DNA from: Bacteroidales bacterium UBA5197
Lineage (GTDB): Bacteria > Bacteroidota > Bacteroidia > Bacteroidales > Lentimicrobiaceae
DNA: 64,000 nucleotides
Assembly (NCBI GenBank): GCA_002412885.1
Contig: DHVX01000085.1
Span: 1 to 64,000, forward strand
Reading direction: 5' to 3'
Shown here in pieces: positions 41,378 through 50,400 of this stretch (positions within the stretch are counted from its first letter, which is position 1; the number at the start of each line of letters is the position of its first letter). The notes under the pieces are model-generated. The model was not told the DNA's origin and did not search any database. It was given only the letters and a program-made list of their open reading frames with translations. A program made the translations under genes and the position numbers.

Positions 41378-43030
41378 ATGAGCATGTTTTGTTTTCAATG
41401 CCAGGAAGCAGCCAAAGGAACCGGTTGCACAATTAAAGGAGTTTGCGGTAAGAGCGACGATGTTGCCAACCTGCAGGATTTGTTGATGTTTGTTCTGAAA
41501 GGGATATCCATCTACAGTGAAAAAGCCCGTGAAAAAGGGATAGAATCAGCCGAAGTCAACAAGTTTGTGACTGACAGCCTTTTTGCCACAATCACCAATG
41601 CCAATTTTGACCGCGCAGTTTTTATCAAACGCGTTCATGAAGGATTAAAACTTCGCGCAGAAATGAAAAGTATCTGCGAAAAAGCAGGTGTTTCTTTCAG
41701 TGGATCCAATCTGCATGAATCGGCTATCTGGTTTGCCGATAGTGAAGAAGCTTTTGATGCCAAAGCAGTTGAAGTGGGCGTATTATCCACTGAAAATGAA
41801 GACGTTCGTTCGCTTCGCGAATTACTTATTTACGGGTTAAAAGGCATGGCAGCATACACTGAACACGCCTTCAACCTTGGTTTCGAAGACCCTGAATTGT
41901 ATGCTTTTATGCATCGGGCACTGGTTTCAACCACCGAAGAACACACAGCCGATGAACTTGTAGGTCTGGTTATGGAATGCGGAAAATTCGGAGTTACAGC
42001 AATGGCACTTCTCGACAAAGCCAATACCAGCAACTACGGAAATCCGGAAATCACCAAAGTAAACATCGGCGTAAGCAACAAACCGGGCATTCTCATCAGC
42101 GGCCATGACCTGAAAGACATGGAAGAATTGCTGAAACAAACCGATGGAACCGGTGTTGATGTTTATACGCACAGCGAGATGCTGCCAGCGAACTACTATC
42201 CTGCGTTCAAGAAGTACAGTCATTTTATTGGAAACTATGGAAGCTCATGGTGGAAACAAAAAGAAGAATTTGCAACCTTCAACGGACCGGTTCTTTTTAC
42301 CACCAATTGCATAGTTCCTCCGACTTCAACATCAACTTACAGCGACAAGGTTTACACCACTGGAGCTTCAGGATTTGCAGGATTCAAACACATTCCCAAC
42401 CGTGAAAACGGAAAGATGAAAGATTTCAGTGAAATAATTGAACATGCTAAAAAATGCGCTTCACCAACTGAAATTGAAACAGGTGAAATCGTTGGTGGAT
42501 TTGCTCATGCTCAGGTTTTTGCTTTGGCCGATAAAGTGGTTGAAGCTGTAAAATCAGGTGCCATCCGTAAGTTTTTTGTAATGGCTGGCTGCGATGGCCG
42601 TATGAAAGACCGTAACTATTACACCGAATTTGCTGAAGCCCTGCCAAAAGACACTGTTATTCTCACAGCCGGTTGTGCGAAATACCGTTACAATAAATTG
42701 CCTTTGGGCGATATCGGCGGAATTCCACGTGTGCTTGATGCCGGGCAATGCAACGATTCATATTCACTGGCTGTAATTGCCCTGAAGCTGAAAGAAGTAT
42801 TTGAACTCAACGACATCAACGATCTGCCAATTGCATACAACATTGCCTGGTACGAACAAAAAGCAGTAATCGTGCTTCTTGCCCTGCTTTCACTTGGCGT
42901 GAAGAAGATTCACCTCGGCCCTACCCTGCCGGCTTTCCTGTCGCCCAACGTAGCCAAAGTGCTGGTTGAAACTTTTGGGATTGCACCCATTGGAAGTGTT
43001 GACGAGGATATGAAGCTTTTCCTGAATTAG
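41378..43030 (+). CDS. hcp: Hybrid cluster protein (hydroxylamine/NO reductase)
   Basis: This 550-residue cytoplasmic Fe-S protein reduces NO to N2O (shown for E. coli Hcp) and can reduce hydroxylamine to ammonia. The N-terminal cubane cysteines are at residues 5, 8, 17 and 23 (C-X2-C-X8-C-X5-C), the spacing of anaerobe-type Hcp rather than the wider CX2CX11CX6C of enterobacteria. Hybrid-cluster ligands appear in the expected places: GHDLKDMEELL (His region), FTTNCIVPP, VMAGCDGRMKDRNYYTEFA, TAGCAKYRYN and LDAGQCNDSYS. The C-terminal domain is complete. It lies downstream of the ferredoxin gene, the likely electron donor. Confidence 0.97.
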   Translation: MSMFCFQCQEAAKGTGCTIKGVCGKSDDVANLQDLLMFVLKGISIYSEKAREKGIESAEVNKFVTDSLFATITNANFDRAVFIKRVHEGLKLRAEMKSICEKAGVSFSGSNLHESAIWFADSEEAFDAKAVEVGVLSTENEDVRSLRELLIYGLKGMAAYTEHAFNLGFEDPELYAFMHRALVSTTEEHTADELVGLVMECGKFGVTAMALLDKANTSNYGNPEITKVNIGVSNKPGILISGHDLKDMEELLKQTDGTGVDVYTHSEMLPANYYPAFKKYSHFIGNYGSSWWKQKEEFATFNGPVLFTTNCIVPPTSTSTYSDKVYTTGASGFAGFKHIPNRENGKMKDFSEIIEHAKKCASPTEIETGEIVGGFAHAQVFALADKVVEAVKSGAIRKFFVMAGCDGRMKDRNYYTEFAEALPKDTVILTAGCAKYRYNKLPLGDIGGIPRVLDAGQCNDSYSLAVIALKLKEVFELNDINDLPIAYNIAWYEQKAVIVLLALLSLGVKKIHLGPTLPAFLSPNVAKVLVETFGIAPIGSVDEDMKLFLN

Positions 43031-43040
43031 TAATTTTAGT

Positions 43041-43076
43041 TTCACGCAAACCTGTCCGCATGCAGGTTTGCGTGAA
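43041..43076 (+). terminator. Strong hairpin terminator after hcp
   Basis: A 14-bp perfect stem (TTCACGCAAACCTG with CAGGTTTGCGTGAA) and an 8-base loop, followed by TTTT, begin 10 bases after the hcp stop. The next gene starts 33 bases later, so partial readthrough or a separate promoter must serve it. Confidence 0.75.
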
Positions 43077-43108
43077 TTTTAAAACCCATCTGACCAAAAC
43101 CAAAAACC

Positions 43109-44338
43109 ATGAGCGAACTCATCAATAACTCTGAAAAACGCAAAGCCCTGCTCAAGGAATTGATCCTTAAGCTTCACACAGGCGGGCAACAGGAAGATGT
43201 ACGCATCGAACTGATGCAGACACTGAAAGAAATTCCTTACGGTGAAGTAGTAGAAGTGGAACAGGAACTGATTTCTGAGGGGCTGCCTGAGGTAGAAGTT
43301 CTGAAACTCTGCGATGCCCATTCAGCGGTACTGCAGGGAAATATCGATCTCAGCGGATCAAAATCAATTCCTGAAGGACATCCTGCCGATGTTTTCAAAC
43401 GCGAAAACCAGGAACTGTTAAAAACCACAGCTCTGGCAAGAGAGATGCTCAAACAAATTGACAGTCAGGAAGATATAAATCTGAATGAAGCAGTGTTGAA
43501 GTTGCGGGGCATTTTCAACAACCTTTATGATGTTGATAAACACTATCAGCGCAAGGAATATCTGTTATTTCCATATCTGGAAAGTAAAGGAATAACAGGC
43601 CCCCCAAAGGTAATGTGGGGCAAACATGATGAAATCAGGGAATTGATCAAGGGAAGCATTGAAATTCTTCAGCAAACCGACTTAACGCGCGAGGAAATTC
43701 TGGCTTCAGCCGAGATTGTATTTGAGCTTGCTTTATTTGGCATCGATGACATGACCGTGAAGGAAGAGCAGATACTTTTCCCGATGGCCATGGATAAACT
43801 CACTGAAGCTGAATGGTTTGAAATCAGTAAACAATCGCTTGAAATCGGTTTTTGTCTGTATGATCCGCAAACAGAATGGCGTCCGGAATGGGCTGCAGAA
43901 TCGGGTGTAAATGAAGCACAGAAATCAGGAAGTCACATTCAGTTGCCTTCGGGAGGATTTTCTGCCGCCGAATTGCTTGCCATCCTCAATACACTGCCCA
44001 TCGACATGACATTTGTTGATAAGGACGACAAGGTAAAATATTTTTCACAGGGTGCTGAGCGGATATTCCAGCGCAACCGCGCCATTCTCAACCGCGATGT
44101 AAGGCATTGTCATCCGCCTGCAAGTGCGCATATCGTTGACAAAATTATTGATGATTTCAAAACAGGTCGTCATAGCCGCGCTCCTTTCTGGATAAATATG
44201 GGAGGCAAAATGATTCACATAGAGTACTTTGCGCTTCGCGGTGAAAGTGGGGAGTATCTGGGGACACTTGAAGTGTCGCACAATGTAAATCCTTACCGGG
44301 AACTGCAAGGCGAGCAACGAATACTTTCTTACACATAG
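43109..44338 (+). CDS. DUF438/hemerythrin/PAS protein, possible redox or NO sensor
   Basis: This 409-residue cytoplasmic protein has three parts. An N-terminal DUF438 region (residues about 1-90) is followed by a hemerythrin-like HHE domain with HPADVFKRENQEL, DKHYQRKEYLLFPYL, WGKHDEI and KEEQILFPM, which supply the His/Glu ligands for a di-iron site. A C-terminal PAS domain (about 285-400, DMTFVDKDDKVKYFSQGAERIF) contains HCHPPAS. Related proteins bind O2 or NO. There is no kinase or cyclase output domain, so it may act by protein contact. Context between hcp and a DUF1858/DUF2249 gene supports a role in nitrosative or oxygen stress; the exact function is unknown. Confidence 0.85.
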   Translation: MSELINNSEKRKALLKELILKLHTGGQQEDVRIELMQTLKEIPYGEVVEVEQELISEGLPEVEVLKLCDAHSAVLQGNIDLSGSKSIPEGHPADVFKRENQELLKTTALAREMLKQIDSQEDINLNEAVLKLRGIFNNLYDVDKHYQRKEYLLFPYLESKGITGPPKVMWGKHDEIRELIKGSIEILQQTDLTREEILASAEIVFELALFGIDDMTVKEEQILFPMAMDKLTEAEWFEISKQSLEIGFCLYDPQTEWRPEWAAESGVNEAQKSGSHIQLPSGGFSAAELLAILNTLPIDMTFVDKDDKVKYFSQGAERIFQRNRAILNRDVRHCHPPASAHIVDKIIDDFKTGRHSRAPFWINMGGKMIHIEYFALRGESGEYLGTLEVSHNVNPYRELQGEQRILSYT

Positions 44339-44349
44339 AAATTCCGGAC

Positions 44350-44868
44350 ATGAAAAACGAACTCATCATCACCCCAAAAACAAAAGTACTTCAGGTGATT
44401 GAGGCTTATCCTCAACTGGAAGAAGTGCTGATTGGATATGTTCCTGCTTTTGTGAAGCTTAAAAATCCGATACTCAGGAAAACAGTAGCCAGAATTGCCA
44501 CACTTCAGCAAGCTGCTGCCATTGGAAATGTAAAGGTTGAAGACCTTATCAACAAGCTCAGGGCAGAAGTGGGGCAGGATTTATTCACCCAAAACGAAAA
44601 CAACATGTACACCACCGAAAAACCAGAATGGTTCGACCAAAGTCTGATTGCGGGAGAACTTGATGCCCGACCAATGCTTGCTGCTGGCGAACATCCGGTA
44701 AATCAGGTTTTAGCCGATCTGAAATCACTGGAATCAGGAAAAATATACAAATTATCTGCACCTTTTCTTCCAGCTCCTTTAATTGACAAGGCCAGCAGTC
44801 TCAACTTCAGGCATTGGGTTTCAAAAGAAGATGACGGATCTTTCACAATCTATTTCACAAACCTCTAA
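44350..44868 (+). CDS. DUF1858-DUF2249 protein
   Basis: This 172-residue cytoplasmic protein fuses DUF1858 (residues about 5-70: ITPKTKVLQVIEAYPQLEEVLIGY and RKTVARIATLQQAAAIG) with DUF2249 (about 105-172: LDARPMLAAGEHPVNQVLADLKSL to FRHWVSKEDDGSFTIYF). DUF2249 resembles TusA-like beta-alpha folds and often accompanies hemerythrin or denitrification genes. It starts 11 bases after the DUF438 stop, so the pair is co-expressed. Function is not known; a regulator or carrier linked to iron-sulfur or NO chemistry is possible. Confidence 0.83.
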   Translation: MKNELIITPKTKVLQVIEAYPQLEEVLIGYVPAFVKLKNPILRKTVARIATLQQAAAIGNVKVEDLINKLRAEVGQDLFTQNENNMYTTEKPEWFDQSLIAGELDARPMLAAGEHPVNQVLADLKSLESGKIYKLSAPFLPAPLIDKASSLNFRHWVSKEDDGSFTIYFTNL

Positions 44869-44879
44869 AAATTAAAATC

Positions 44880-45209
44880 ATGGACAATAATAAATTCAAT
44901 TCCCGTAAACCTTTTTCATTCAACAACGAAATCAGTTACTCCGACGGAGGAATTGTAAGTAAGCGCGTACTCGAAAAAAGCGTGGGAAATGTGAGCCTGT
45001 TTGCATTTGACCAGGGCCAGAAACTGAGTGAACACACCGCACCCTTTGATGCAATGATTCAGGTAATGGAAGGCGAAGCAGAAATCGTGATTGGCGGAGA
45101 ACCCAATCATATGACTGCCGGCGAAACCATTATTATGCCTGCAAACATTCCACATGCTGTAAATGCGGTTACGCGGTTTAAGATGGTGCTGACGATGATT
45201 AAAGCTTAG
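44880..45209 (+). CDS. Small cupin protein
   Basis: This 109-residue single-domain cupin (beta-barrel) has motif 1 as QKLSEHTAPFDAMIQVMEGEAEI (one His and a Glu among the usual ligands) and motif 2 as AGETIIMPANIPHAV with a further His. Such proteins bind a metal or small ligand and may be enzymes or ligand sensors. It follows the DUF1858-DUF2249 gene by 11 bases, so it likely belongs to the same transcription unit. Substrate unknown. Confidence 0.8.
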   Translation: MDNNKFNSRKPFSFNNEISYSDGGIVSKRVLEKSVGNVSLFAFDQGQKLSEHTAPFDAMIQVMEGEAEIVIGGEPNHMTAGETIIMPANIPHAVNAVTRFKMVLTMIKA

Positions 45210-45212
45210 GGG

Positions 45213-45254
45213 AATTTCCAATTTCTAATTTCTAATTTCTAATTTCTAATTTCT
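45213..45254. repeat. Heptamer satellite, second major copy
   Basis: AATTTCC followed by five AATTTCT units starts 3 bases after the cupin stop; it matches the 39707 array. A short hairpin CCCGA-aagcta-TCGGG follows it. Confidence 0.9.
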
Positions 45255-45302
45255 AATCCCGAAAGCTATCGGGAGCGGATTGCTGATGCTCCCACTTCTG
45301 CC

Positions 45303-45380
45303 ATCCGACCTCTGAAATCCGAAATCCGAAATCCGAAAATCCGACCTCTGACATCCGACCTCTGACCTCTGACATCTGAC
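45303..45380. repeat. ATCCGAA / ACCTCTG satellite abutting a start codon
   Basis: Tandem ATCCGAA-type and ACCTCTG-type words fill this interval and end directly at the ATG of the next gene at 45381. Confidence 0.85.
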
Positions 45381-46925
45381 ATGAAGACACTCCGTAAATA
45401 CCACAAATGGCCTTCCCTGATTATCGGATTCTTTTTGCTGTTGTTTGCGGCTTCCGGTATAGTAATGAATCACAGAGACTGGTTCTCAAACATCAACTTT
45501 CCCAGGCAACTGCTGCCACCTGATTACCAGTATAAAAACTGGAACCTTGCTGCTGTAAAGGGCAATGTTGCATTGGATGACAGCAGTTTTCTGATGTACG
45601 GAAATATCGGAATTTATCGTACCGACAAGCAGTTCAGCACTTTCACTGATTTCAATGAGGGATTGGGCAAAGGTATGGACAAGCGGAAGATATTCAGCAT
45701 CTTACACTCTGAAGCCGGGGATTTATATGCAGGTACACTTTTCGGATTATTCCGGTATAATCAGGAGTCCATAGAATGGGAATCATTTACTCTTCCTGAA
45801 AAATCTCCACGGGTAGTAAGGGTGGAACAACATGAAAGTCAGATTCTTGTACTCACCCGATCTCATCTATATACCTTTTCAGACGGGGCTGACCAAATAA
45901 TCTCAGAAATTCCCATCCCAAAAGCAGAAAATGATGACGGAAAAGCAAGTCTTTTCCGGACACTCTGGATAATACACAGCGGCGAACTGATGGGACTTCC
46001 CGGGAAAATCCTTGTAGATCTTGTGGGTCTGGGTCTGATTTTTATCACGCTCAGCGGATTTTATTACACCCTAATGCCATCGATGGCACGCAGATCAGGC
46101 GAAAAGCTGAAAAAGAGGTTGAAACGAATCAATCGGTTTTCGATCAACTGGCACAATAAGCTTGGTGTCTATGGCATAGTATTTCTGCTGATTACTACCA
46201 TTACAGGCATGTTTCTGAGGCCTCCCCTGCTCATCCCGATTGCTTATTCACGTGTAAAAGCGATTCCCGGCTCCAGTCTCGACCATGAAAATCCGTGGCA
46301 TGACAAGCTGCGCGATATAATTACTGACTCAGCCTCAAACAGCTTGATCGTATCAACCAGCGAAGGATTTTACAGATTCACACCCGGTGATTCACTCAGC
46401 CGCACATTTCAGGTTCAGCCTGAAGTAAGTGTGATGGGAATTACAGCTTTTGAGCATCTTCCGGAAGGTGGATTGCTGGTAGCTTCATTCAGTGGACTTT
46501 ACAGGTGGCAGCCTGAATTTGAAATTGTTACAGATTATGTAACCGGATTGCCGGCCCGCACCGGAGCAAGAGGAAATCCATTCGGAGCACTGGCTTTATC
46601 GGGGGTAATTACTGAAAATGGAAAACCATTGGCAATGATCGACTATCAGGCAGGTTTAATTCCATTGAACAAAAGCAACATAAAGCCAAAAATGCCTGAG
46701 CATATTCGCAAATTGCCGGTTTCACTTTGGAATCTTTCACTCGAAGTACACACCGGAAGAATATTTTCCGTAATTTTAAGCGACTTTTACATACTGTATG
46801 TCCCATTGATGGGCCTCACCACTTTGCTCATTATTATCACGGGCTTATGGATGTGGTTAAAAATGAGAAAGAGAAGTAAAAAACCAAAAAACAAAGCCTT
46901 ATATGAAAATTCTGAGATTGAATGA
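45381..46925 (+). CDS. PepSY-associated TM protein with propeller-like insertion
   Basis: This 514-residue inner-membrane protein is of the PepSY-associated TM helix type. The N-terminal helix KWPSLIIGFFLLLFAASGIVMNH carries the signature 'G-V-MNH', and further helices lie at about 210-232, 265-285 and 470-492. Two extracytoplasmic regions (about 45-190 and 300-455) contain short repeats such as GDLYAGTLFGLFRYNQES and GLLVASFSGLYRWQPEF, reminiscent of beta-propeller blades rather than a standard PepSY domain. Such proteins may transfer electrons or metals. It overlaps the following cupin gene by 23 bases. Function is not assigned. Confidence 0.75.
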   Translation: MKTLRKYHKWPSLIIGFFLLLFAASGIVMNHRDWFSNINFPRQLLPPDYQYKNWNLAAVKGNVALDDSSFLMYGNIGIYRTDKQFSTFTDFNEGLGKGMDKRKIFSILHSEAGDLYAGTLFGLFRYNQESIEWESFTLPEKSPRVVRVEQHESQILVLTRSHLYTFSDGADQIISEIPIPKAENDDGKASLFRTLWIIHSGELMGLPGKILVDLVGLGLIFITLSGFYYTLMPSMARRSGEKLKKRLKRINRFSINWHNKLGVYGIVFLLITTITGMFLRPPLLIPIAYSRVKAIPGSSLDHENPWHDKLRDIITDSASNSLIVSTSEGFYRFTPGDSLSRTFQVQPEVSVMGITAFEHLPEGGLLVASFSGLYRWQPEFEIVTDYVTGLPARTGARGNPFGALALSGVITENGKPLAMIDYQAGLIPLNKSNIKPKMPEHIRKLPVSLWNLSLEVHTGRIFSVILSDFYILYVPLMGLTTLLIIITGLWMWLKMRKRSKKPKNKALYENSEIE

Positions 46926-47214
46926 AGCACCAAAAGTACAGTATGACCTTGACGGACATATCCTTGCTCAGCTTCCGGGTGTAGAAGTAGTTCACCTGAA
47001 CCTAAAGCCAGGCGAAAAAATTGAAAAACACATCAACGAGAATGATGTCGTGTTTTTTGTGATTGAAGGAAAAGCCATGCTCGAAACTGACTATGAGCGC
47101 GTACTTGTGCTTAAAGATCAGTGTATTCATGTTGAAGGAGGCATAAACCGTGGGTTTGACAACATTTCAATTTCTCCTTTTAAAGTTCTGGCAATCAAAA
47201 CGAAACCAGTATAG
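46903..47214 (+). CDS. Small cupin protein, overlaps upstream gene
   Basis: This 103-residue cupin-like barrel has motif 1 as LKPGEKIEKHINENDVVFFVIEGKAML (a His and Glu pair) and a short second motif VEGGINRGFDN without an obvious histidine, so metal binding may be incomplete. Its ATG lies inside the preceding coding region (23 bases overlap), which implies translational coupling. It is the second cupin in this region; the two share the fold but little sequence. Confidence 0.75.
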   Translation: MKILRLNEAPKVQYDLDGHILAQLPGVEVVHLNLKPGEKIEKHINENDVVFFVIEGKAMLETDYERVLVLKDQCIHVEGGINRGFDNISISPFKVLAIKTKPV

Positions 47215-47231
47215 TGGTTCTTAAATATACC

Positions 47232-47275
47232 ATTGCCAGCCACAATCTTTAATGATTGATTGGCTGGCAATTTTT
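47232..47275 (+). terminator. Intrinsic terminator after the second cupin gene
   Basis: An 11-bp stem (ATTGCCAGCCA with TGGCTGGCAAT) plus an inner CAATC/GATTG pairing, followed by TTTTT, begins 17 bases after the cupin stop. It marks the end of the hcp-region transcripts. Confidence 0.85.
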
Positions 47276-47346
47276 ATTTCCTATGAAAATTAACCTGATT
47301 ATTTGTTAAAATTGACAGCAATTTCCTGTACTAAATAGTTTTCAGT

Positions 47347-47354
47347 TATCTTTG
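47347..47354 (+). promoter_or_regulatory. -7 promoter box of the giant T9SS gene
   Basis: TATCTTTG matches TAnnTTTG; the leader to the ATG at 47465 would be about 104 bases. Confidence 0.35.
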
Positions 47355-47464
47355 AAAAAACAACTTTAATCAGAAAGAAAACCACTTGATGATGCGGAGA
47401 AGTGCCCGTATCAAGTATCGAAGCGGTTTTTATAATACTTCCTGAAACTAAAAAAAACACTGCC

Positions 47465-50400
47465 ATGATCGGGAGATACAAACTACTGTGCAAAACTTTT
47501 ATTTTCTTAATTCTGATGATCATTGCCGGCAATACATCAGGGCAGCTGCCTTTTGTTTCCGGGCAGGGCAGTCAGGGAAATCTCCCTCACAGCGTCAAAC
47601 AGCAAGCCAGGTCTGAGTGGTTTTTCGGTCCCCGCGCCGATCAAAACGGCAGCATGAGAACATACCTCAATGCAATGTCAGAATACAAGGCAACTTTCAA
47701 TGAACGCAGTATTCCTGAAAATTCGAAGTATGCCCAATGGTACCCGCTTGGCCCTTCGGTTGTTACGCATCCGGTTACTGCACAACTGGGGCAGATTTAT
47801 TCTTTATGGGTTGACACAAGCGATTATCAAACAATATACGCCGGAAGCAATACCGGCGGTGCATGGGCAACTTATGATGGCGGCAATAACTGGAAACCAC
47901 TTACCGGAGACCTCTTTACGACAGGCGTGCTTTCGATACAAGTTGATCCGCGTGATAAGAATCATATTTTTCTGGGAACAGGACATTTGAGTTTCAACAG
48001 GTCATACGGAGTTGGAGTGCTTGAAAGTTGGGATGCCGGGGAAACCTGGCATCAGAATGCTTTAGATAATCAGATTATATCCAATGGATTTGTGGTTCAG
48101 AAAATGAAAATCCACCCTGCTTCGCCAGATACATTGCTTGCCCTTTTAAATACTGAATACCAGATAAAAGGGCTTATCTACAGATCAACCGATGGCGCGC
48201 AGACCTGGGAAAAAGTATTCGACCGGAATAAGGCAGAGTTGTTTTCGATAAATCATCATCCGACCAATCCTGACAAAGTTTATGCATGTGGTAATGCACT
48301 TCTGAAAAGTGAAGATGCCGGAGCTACCTGGCTTGACATAACCGCATCATTGCCAATGGACACCAATTTTGTTCCTTTGCGACTTCAACTGGCTTTCTCG
48401 GAGCAAAACCCTGATCTTTTGCTGGCATATTGCGAAACTTACGACACCACAAATACCTATCCGGGCGCACGGAAATACCTTTTCAGATCTTTTGATCAGG
48501 GGCAAACCTACGAAGAACTCAAAATGAGATTTCAGCCTCTTGCCGGCTACTGGAAAATGCAACTGGCAATATCGCCCGCAAACAATGATGAATTTTATCT
48601 GGGCGGAATCTGGCTGTTTAAATACCGGATTGAAGAAGATTCGGCAAAATTTATTTACAGCAGCGACCACAAATATCACATCGATGTGCGCGACCTGCAT
48701 GTTTTTCCCAATGGAGAAAATGACATCCTCTTCATGGCAAACGATGGTGGGGTCAGCCGTTCTGATTCCGGCGCAGTTTCGTGGTACGATATTACACGAA
48801 ACGGAATGCAGATACTCCAGCTCCACAACATCAATACTGGTGACAACAGCGATATGATGTACGGAGGCCCGCAGGATGCAAACCTTTCGTTCTATAATTT
48901 CAAAACCAAAGAATGGACGCGAAATATAAAGGTGAGCGATGCCTATGAAGGTGCGATTGACCATCAGAATCCGGATATTGTTTATCTGGTTGGCGTCCCT
49001 CCGCGTTATGACCAGCCGCATATTTTTATCAAGAAGTCGATAGATGGGGGAAAAAATTTCGAAAACAAAGGAATACCCGACAGTACTGAAGTCGGGCGAT
49101 GGGACAAACCGCTGGAAATGGATCCTGTTGATCCCAATGTAATTTATGTTGGGGTCAGGAATGTTTGGAAATCAGTGGATGGAGCAGAAACCTTTGTCAG
49201 GATCAGTGATTTTCCGAATGTTAATGATCCGAAGCTGGTGGCAATCAGAATTGCGCCATCCAACAGGCAGGTAATTTATGCTGCTTTTCAGAATCCTGAC
49301 TGGAAACAACCCGATCAGCCAAAACTTTTTGTTACACCTGACGGAGGCAACAGATGGTTTAACATTACGCCAATGGCGGCCGGGTTGAACCTGAACTATG
49401 CCGGAATTTCCGACATCGCCATTCACCCGGAAAATCCACAGAAAATATGGATTTCACTGGTTAATAACTGGACCAATCGCCGTGTATATCACAGTACAGA
49501 TGGAGGACTTTCATGGAATAATTTTTCGGAAGGACTTCCCAACCTGCCGATTAATAAAATCAAATACATAAAAGGTGCAGGTTACGATGTTTTGCTGGCA
49601 GCCACTGATGCCGGAATATTTTACCGCGATTCAACCATCACAGAATGGGTTTTATTCGGCACCGGACTTCCACAAACCATTGTGGCCGATATTGAGATCA
49701 GTTACAAGAGAAAGAAAATCGTTGCCGGAACTTTCGGTCGAGGACTATGGGAAGCAGACCTCTGTCTTCCGCTTGATGAAAATGATCTGAGAGTTACTGA
49801 AAATATTGAATGGAACAACACCCGAAATATTCTTCAGAGTGTGATTGTTGCTGCTGGCGCGAAACTTACCATCAGGGGCAATATTGAAATGGGACGTGGC
49901 CGGAGTATAAGCGTTATGCCAGGCGGAAAACTCAGCATTGAAGGAGGCTCAATTTCAAGCAATTGCGCCGATTTGTGGGAGGGGATTAAAGTTTACGGAA
50001 ATCCTGATTTTAATAAAAATGAAGAGCGGGGTCAGGTTTTTCTGGGATATGGTGCATCTATAAAAAATGCAATAGTCGCGTTGGAAAGCATAGGAATTGA
50101 TTCCATTGGAAATCCGGTCGAAGGAACAAGCGGAGGAATAATCGAAGCCCGTAACGCCAATTTCATCAATAACCGGATATCGGTAAAAATCAATTCTTCA
50201 TCCGGCATAAACCCATCTTCATTTAAACTTTGCCGGTTCACAACCAATAATACGCTGTTGGACGGATCATTACCGGGAGATATGGTCGTAATTAACAACA
50301 CTGATGGAATTGTATTTTTAAGTTGTCAATTCGAAAACGCTTTAAGTCCCTCCACACAACCATACCATCTGAGGGGAGCCGGAATCAGAAGTTTAAATTC

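Noticed and set aside
41378..43030. Carbon monoxide dehydrogenase instead of Hcp
   Set aside because: The N-terminal CX2CX8CX5C spacing and C-terminal motifs fit Hcp; the CODH C-cluster pattern is not present.
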